The notes under the pieces were generated by a model. That model searched no databases. It was not told where the DNA came from and was given only the letters and a program-made list of their open reading frames with translations. From Apostichopus californicus (Eukaryota > Echinodermata > Holothuroidea > Aspidochirotida > Stichopodidae): a DNA stretch of 22,480 nucleotides. Positions 16,762 to 22,480 of this stretch are shown here, piece by piece. The DNA lies in assembly GCA_020650975.1 (NCBI GenBank), contig JAIPMN010008004.1, positions 1 through 22,480 on the forward strand, read 5' to 3'. A program made the translations under genes and the position numbers. The first letter of the stretch is position 1. Every line of letters begins with the position of its first letter.

Positions 16762-16783
16762 GGGTTGGGGGAGGGGGGATGGG
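16762..16783 (+). promoter_or_regulatory. G-quadruplex motif just after the stop codon
   Basis: Four G-tracts (3, 5, 6 and 3 Gs) are separated by loops of 2, 1 and 2 bases, 20 bases after the TGA on the sense strand. By rule this is a strong RNA quadruplex candidate. Its effect on mRNA stability or translation is unknown. Confidence 0.6.
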
Positions 16784-17074
16784 TGGAGCAACATATATTT
16801 TCTTGTTTTTCTTAAGTATTTCTTGACATTTTATAAACTTTTGTTGTGACGAACCTCTCTCTCTCGCTTCACACAAGTTTTGCGCTATCCCTAGTGCACA
16901 ACCTATGCACATTCTGTTTGGCTCTTCAGAGCCTAATATTTGAGAGAATTTTAAGCAATTTACTCAGAAACTTGCACAGGGCCCTGGGTAAAGGACTCTT
17001 ACATTTAAATGGACCTTTGTTATTACAGGGGCTCCATTCTATGACTTGATGGTCACTAGATACAGTGAGAACAT

Positions 17075-17097
17075 AATAAATAGGTGTATATAATAAA
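17075..17097 (+). terminator. Tandem AATAAA polyadenylation signals
   Basis: AATAAA occurs at 17075-17080 and again at 17092-17097, about 340 bases after the stop codon. Two signals 17 bases apart in sense orientation suggest the cleavage region. Usage is unproven. Confidence 0.5.
17085..17092 (+). promoter_or_regulatory. Candidate Pumilio-family (PUF) response element in the 3' UTR
   Basis: TGTATATA is a perfect UGUANAUA element. It lies between, and shares a base with, the tandem AATAAA signals. An octamer in AT-rich DNA is often chance. Confidence 0.3.
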
Positions 17098-17115
17098 AAT
17101 CAAAATGTATTACAT

Positions 17116-20100
17116 AAATCCATGTAGAACAATTCCTACCGTTCAGAAGATCAAATCACATCTAATGCTGTCTGGTTCATATTTGCTGCAGTGATTTCTA
17201 TTTATCATATGGTATCCTTTCCTTGTGTGTCCCATGTGGAGAAAAAAAATCCTTTTCGTCATATTGTTAGCAAAATGTGATTTATTTCTGATCCTATCAA
17301 GTTTTCTCGCTGCATCTGGAATAGTCGTTAAACTGACATTTAAAGCAGCGGTTAGTATTTTGTAGCATATATTTAGCCTGTTTTTTTTTTGTTTAAGAGG
17401 GAAGGGGTGAGGGGGGGTGGGGGAATTATATAATTTTATTACACAAATTGAGCACATCCCAAAATGAGATCACAATTGGTTAAACAAAGATATCCTGGAT
17501 GTGGTGACAATTTAAACCACATTGAAATAACAAGTAACAAATTAGTTGTTTCATTTATAAGGTATTTCATCTCCAAAATACTGTCTATTTTACTTCATGT
17601 GAAGCACATGCTGCATATGCAATTGCAAGCTGTCATTTGATCGGGGGGGGGGGAGGGGAGCAGGGGAGGGGGAACAAAATTAAATTAAAAGCTGATGAGC
17701 TGCATTGTAATGGAATTTTAGTATTAAATATTTGGAATAAGTAATAAAAATAAATGCAAAGAATAATGTTTGATATAACATCAACTTTCCACCCACCAGG
17801 ATGTCATGTTGTACACTTGGAGTGAATCCAGTAAAACAAAGGACAAATGAAAATATTGCTGAACATTGGAATAAACATAAATTCTCACACAGAGAGGTAT
17901 CCCAACTGACGTACAAAGCTTAAACGGGCTTGAACTTGTTGGAATTATATGTTTGTTATTTTAAACAGGTTTTTGGCATTTTTACGTTTTGAAGTAGGTG
18001 TGTGATCATTTGTGTAGTGAAGACAACAAGCCCTATGACATTGAATCTATCTATTTGAATTGTGATATGTGTACATTGTTCACATTAACATATTTTTTTT
18101 TTTGAATAGCTTTTCCATCTCAATATTGAGAAAGTCTGGTTAGTAAAAGTTAGAAAAGTATTGTAGCATTTGCAATGTTTATCCAAAGACTTCTACTTTG
18201 TTGTTTTCTACCGTCCTAAGGATAACAGTGCACTTTTGTTTTTCTTTTTACCTTTTTTTTTTTTTTTTTGTCAATTATTTGCGTATTCATCACAGAGCCT
18301 CGGAGGATTCCTACCGTCCAGTCCAGTCATTGCTGTTTAATTCATAGGTCATGATCAGTAGATTTTTGCGTTTGTTGGACACAGGTATAAAGAAATGTTA
18401 ACTCATCGTTTTATAGTGGGATTTACTAGCAAAGCTTTGGGCATATAAGAGGGGTGGCCAAACCTGCTTAAGAAATGTAAGAGTCATGTACGATAATCTT
18501 CAGATGTTTATCACTCCAATGCTCTAAGGTGGTTTGCGAAGTGCAAATCTTTGTTGGAGTCAATTTAGACGGGAACGGAAAAGTGCGAGTTAGCAACTGG
18601 AAGGTCATTTTAAATTAAAGTTATTGCCGAAGTTGTATAATGATGTTATGTAGCCAACCGCTTCCCATTACGAATTCAACCTGGTTAGCCCTCGGTTGGT
18701 TTATTCCGCGGAAAAAAAAGGGGATTTTCCGTGTGTTTCACATGATCTACAAAGTAACCAAAGCTGTTCTTCCTCATCTTAGCTAATGTCAGATGTTATA
18801 CATTGTTACATTGGAAGCAGCTCCTTGCAAGAAGTTATCCAACTTGATTGGAAGACGATGGTTTCAGGTTAACAATGTTATTGAAAAGTGACTTGTAAAT
18901 AACAATATGGTTTAAACAGTGGCGTTTTCATCTATTTGGTACGTATTCACAATTGCTAACGGACCTCTAGATACTCAGGAAAAGTGTTTGTCCCTGGGGT
19001 GTCCCCTAGTAGACGTTGAGGTTTGATGGAGAGCTCGAAGGTATTCAGAGGTATTCTTGTGTCAGGGAATCATTTTCGAATGGTATAGTGAGAGTAACAT
19101 CTGAAGGTTCACATGTAAGAAATGAAATATTAAATAAAACCACCATCTATCTCCTGATTGGAAATGCTTCATTCAGATTTGGGAAAATTGGCCTAGGAGA
19201 TGCAATTCCTTTTTCTTGTTGTCAGAGTTTTTGAGTTTTATGTCGACCTGAAACATGTGTAAAGATATCGATGCCAAAGCCCAGAAGAAAATGAAAAAGG
19301 AAGTAAAGAAAGACCACTGGAGATTGTAATAAATGAGAAGAAAATGATTGCTTTATTGCATAAACAATAACCAACTCATTCTGGTGTAGATTATTATACT
19401 GCGATTTAACGTTGCTTGGTTTGCTGTGGGAATTTTTTTGTTTGTATTATCGTTAATTTTTTGTTGCTCCTTTTCAAGAAAATCTTTGCACTTCTTGCAT
19501 GCAACTGTACAGAAACATATGAATCTAAAGAAAATTATACATCTTAACAATATTGGAAAAGGTTTGTAGATAAATGGTCAAGTTTAGCTGATGTTATTAT
19601 CCACACTCAATAAGTCTTTCCCATCATTGCTTTCCTTTTGGCTTAGTTTAAATATGTAAATTGCACTTTTTTTCTTTTGTGGGTTGGATAATAGAGGGTG
19701 TGCTCCATATTTAGCTCCACAGATGAACATGTACAGGCTTAAGCAATACCCACTAAAATGAATTCGAATTTGATAAATACAAACAAAAATGGTAATATCT
19801 TTAATCTACATATTGTTAAATTGTTAATAGTCTTAGTTTTCCTCGTTGTTTGGGGTTTTTTTTGGGGGGGGGTGGGGGAGTTGTGTTGAAATAAACAAAA
19901 CGATTCTACATTTATCCAATTAGAAATATTATTTTGAAGATTGTTAGGTTTTTGTGTGATTTTCAAGGTGAGATTGTGTCATTACATGTCATAATGCTGA
20001 GATGTACTAAAACTGATGTCTCTTATCTGAATTGGAACTTGCATTGCAGCATATATTCTGTTTTGCAAGAAAAGTGAGTTTTCTGATGATTCCTTTCTTC

Positions 20101-22480
20101 ATTTCAAAACTGATATAAAGACAAACATTAACTATCATTAAGAGATATGTCATACTTTATCAATGAAATTTCGTCTTCAAAACATTGATTATCAAGATCT
20201 CTGGACACTCAGCATTTACAAGTGTTTTATTGTAATATTCACAATCTGTGTTCTAAGTGAAGAAATCTTGGTGCACATAATTCAAATATTTAACTATTTT
20301 AACAACTTGCATGCTGAAGTCTGTTAATATTGCTCCCATTGTAGTTTTGTTTATACATTGACAACAAAAACAAACATGTTGTACGTCTTGTCCAAACAAT
20401 AGTGAGTATAATGTGTAAGGATTGTTAGCAAAGAATTGATATATAGACAACTTGTAGCTTCTGAGAAGATAAAATAATATGTTGTCAAGGGCAAGCACAC
20501 TAGAAGATGCCAAGCTTAATACCTACTACACTTTAATGCAGCAAATATGTCACATAACAAACATATTTCTTTAAAGACTGGATATCAGTTTGTACAAATT
20601 AATTATGGATCCAAATAGTGGAGTGAGAATAGGGATGAAACATCCATCTGTGATTTATGCCAATCAGTCTTAGGAACCGATGGAATGATACATTTTAAAT
20701 TGTGAATGCAATCGACAAAACAAACATGGAGATAAACTTAATCATTGTTGTAATCGTACAACAGAAGTATATATGTGGGAAATGCACACATGCCTGTCCA
20801 ATACCTATCAACTAATATTCTCGTCTTGGTAGTCAGATATCCCCCTTCCCAGCCCCTTCCAAGAAAATAAAATCTTAGAAGATCATGCTAGAACATATGC
20901 CACTCTTCATTTATTTAACCTAAGTTTCTTTTGATTTTACATAAATTTTTAGTTGCATTGTGTCCTGCTGAGCCAGCTTAAATAGTCTCTGTCATTCATT
21001 TTACTGGATGTTATCAATTTTCAATTAGTCAACGGAAAGCAAAGATGGTGGTCTCCTGTATCATCAATAATAAGTGATATCTTTATTTGTGTAGGAGTGT
21101 AACAAGCTGTTTGATTCAAAGCAACCTGTTTTTTCCTCATTTTCTTTTTGTTTTTTTTGGTGAACAGTAAACCACTGGTTGATTTAAGTAAAGCTGTGAA
21201 AATGATGTTACTATGATTATTTTTATGATTATGATTATTTTTTTTTTTCCTTTTGAATTGAGATCTATATTAATATTGTTAATACTTTGTTTGTTCAGTG
21301 TATGTGTGCAAATCTGAAAAAAAAAAAATCAAAATCATATTGAAGTGTAACAGCTGTTCATATTTTAAGCATTTTGGTTGGTTGATGACGATGACGTTAT
21401 TTGTCATGCATATTCATGAGATTGACTTATAAAGAGATAAATTTCTTACTGTTATGTTTTATACTATGATGGCGGTAGAAGTAGCAGTTCTTGAAGTGGT
21501 TGAAAAAATGTGTAGTTGTTCTGAAGTTATATAACTTATAAACAAAAAAAATTGACTTGTATTTTGTAAAGTGTTGTGTAGAATATATCAAAGAGCAACG
21601 TGTAATACTATGACTGTACCATAGCATATAAGGAGAGGGTAAGATGATAGAGCAAATTATTCTTACATGTACAGATGGAATATGGAACTAAATAAGGTTC
21701 TATAGGGATAGTTAAATGGGTAAGAAAGGTATTCCTTCTTGAGTTTGTACATTTTAAACTTGCTACTAGTACAAACATGCTTTTCACACCTTGTTCTGTT
21801 ATCAAATTAGACTTTATTGCAGGAATAAACTGGACATGAAAGATTCGTGTGTGATGTGGGCTTTTTTTTCTCTCTTTCTTGGTGTCGTTATCTTTAAACT
21901 ACATTGATATAGAGCGAACAACCAAAACGAAAGGATCCATCAGTTCCAGAAGATACCCAACCATGCATCTATCGGCATTTAAAGAAAAAACTCCAGAGGG
22001 AAGGGAAGAGGGTTTTTCAACCTTCCAAAGAAGGATGGGGGGGGGGGGACTGGTGCTGAGAATGGATCAAGTTGTTAGGTTTTGGTCTTATTTCTTTACA
22101 GGAGCTGAGTGTGAACAGCACTGAGACCAACTTGTATGAAAGCATAAAGTGAAGTCGATAAGGATCCATTTGTTTGTCTATCTAGAAGACTTGAATCAAT
22201 TGCAGCAGAGAAATTAATCCTGATATTTTAGAAAGGAAACATATTTGTTTGGTAAAGAAAATCATGATCAAGTCCTCTGGCTTTGATACTTGTACATACA
22301 TTACTGGATAAACAATCAGGCATTGTTTTATCTTTATCCTAAAAATACAAACAAAACAAACTGGACTAGATGGTTTTTGCGTGCTTCTATTTTTACTAAT
22401 GTAGAGTTTAAAAATACAAAATCAGGTCTAGTATTTAAACCTTCTCAACTCTAGCAAATATCAACAAAACAGACCACATA
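17116..22480. other. Downstream region without a recognised gene
   Basis: AT-rich DNA with G-runs at 17411-17423, 17643-17672, 19864-19879 and 22037-22048, and T-tracts near 18091, 18256 and 21238. Open frames on both strands are below 105 residues and show no family. It may be extended 3' UTR, intergenic DNA or intron of a neighbour. A weak terminal-exon candidate lies at 22102-22152. Confidence 0.6.
18654..18713. repeat. Small inverted repeats (ccaaccg/cggttgg and ttccgcggaa)
   Basis: The 7-base arms at 18654-18660 and 18693-18699 could close a hairpin with a 32-base loop. A 10-base palindrome with a SacII-type centre follows at 18704-18713. Functional meaning is not evident. Confidence 0.4.

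Larger units (their letters stand above)
16742..17115 (+). other. Probable 3' UTR of the B56 gene (short form)
   Basis: Starts after the TGA. A G-quadruplex motif lies 20 bases in, and a CT-rich stretch (ctctctctctcgc) is near 16855. AATAAA occurs at 17075-17080 and 17092-17097, so cleavage near 17,110-17,120 is plausible. Further AATAAA-like hexamers occur downstream, so a longer 3' UTR cannot be excluded. Confidence 0.6.

Noticed and set aside
17143..17457. 104-codon minus-strand open frame downstream of the B56 gene
   Set aside because: It starts in poly-C/poly-T-derived sequence, shows no recognisable motif and overlaps the putative 3' UTR end.
21360..21420. CRE-like tgacgtta and octamer-like atgcatat motifs, possible promoter
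   Set aside because: Isolated short motifs in AT-rich DNA, with no coding exon downstream to which they could belong.

Overview
The window comes from a eukaryotic nuclear genome. It has AT-rich non-coding DNA, multi-kilobase introns with GT/AG borders, decayed retroelements and many poly-G tracts. The protein is clearly animal-type. Intron length, the poly-G runs and a LINE-like fragment suggest a marine invertebrate, perhaps an echinoderm or other invertebrate deuterostome, but that placement is a guess.

The only gene I can identify is on the + strand. It is the 3' part of a PP2A B56 (B') regulatory subunit gene of the alpha/beta/epsilon group. Six exons (5706-5759, 8078-8128, 10587-10706, 13091-13218, 14899-15000, 16624-16741) join in one open frame of 190 codons plus a TGA stop. 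All borders are GT/AG and the intron phases are 0,0,0,2,2. The N-terminal part, about 60% of the protein, lies upstream of the window.

Layout: 1-5705 is the 3' part of a long intron with degenerate repeats and one small cysteine-rich ORF. 5706-16741 holds the exons and five introns of 1.6-2.5 kb. 16742 to about 17,115 is a probable short 3' UTR, with a G-quadruplex motif just after the stop and clustered AATAAA signals. 17,116-22,480 is either distal 3' UTR or intergenic DNA; I recognise no gene there, only simple repeats, poly-G tracts and one weak terminal-exon candidate.

The most interesting structure is at 10174-10586. The 3' splice site and first ~40 bases of the third exon have been tandemly copied, giving five full decoy acceptors plus a partial unit directly upstream of the real one. 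Every decoy carries an in-frame stop 14 codons after its AG. The intron just downstream of that exon holds a ~125-bp insertion flanked by 16-bp direct repeats. It carries a hammerhead-ribozyme-like core closed by a perfect 20-bp stem, reminiscent of Penelope-like elements. A 5'-truncated LINE tail (15431-15940) has inserted precisely into a 38-42 bp minisatellite in the last intron.
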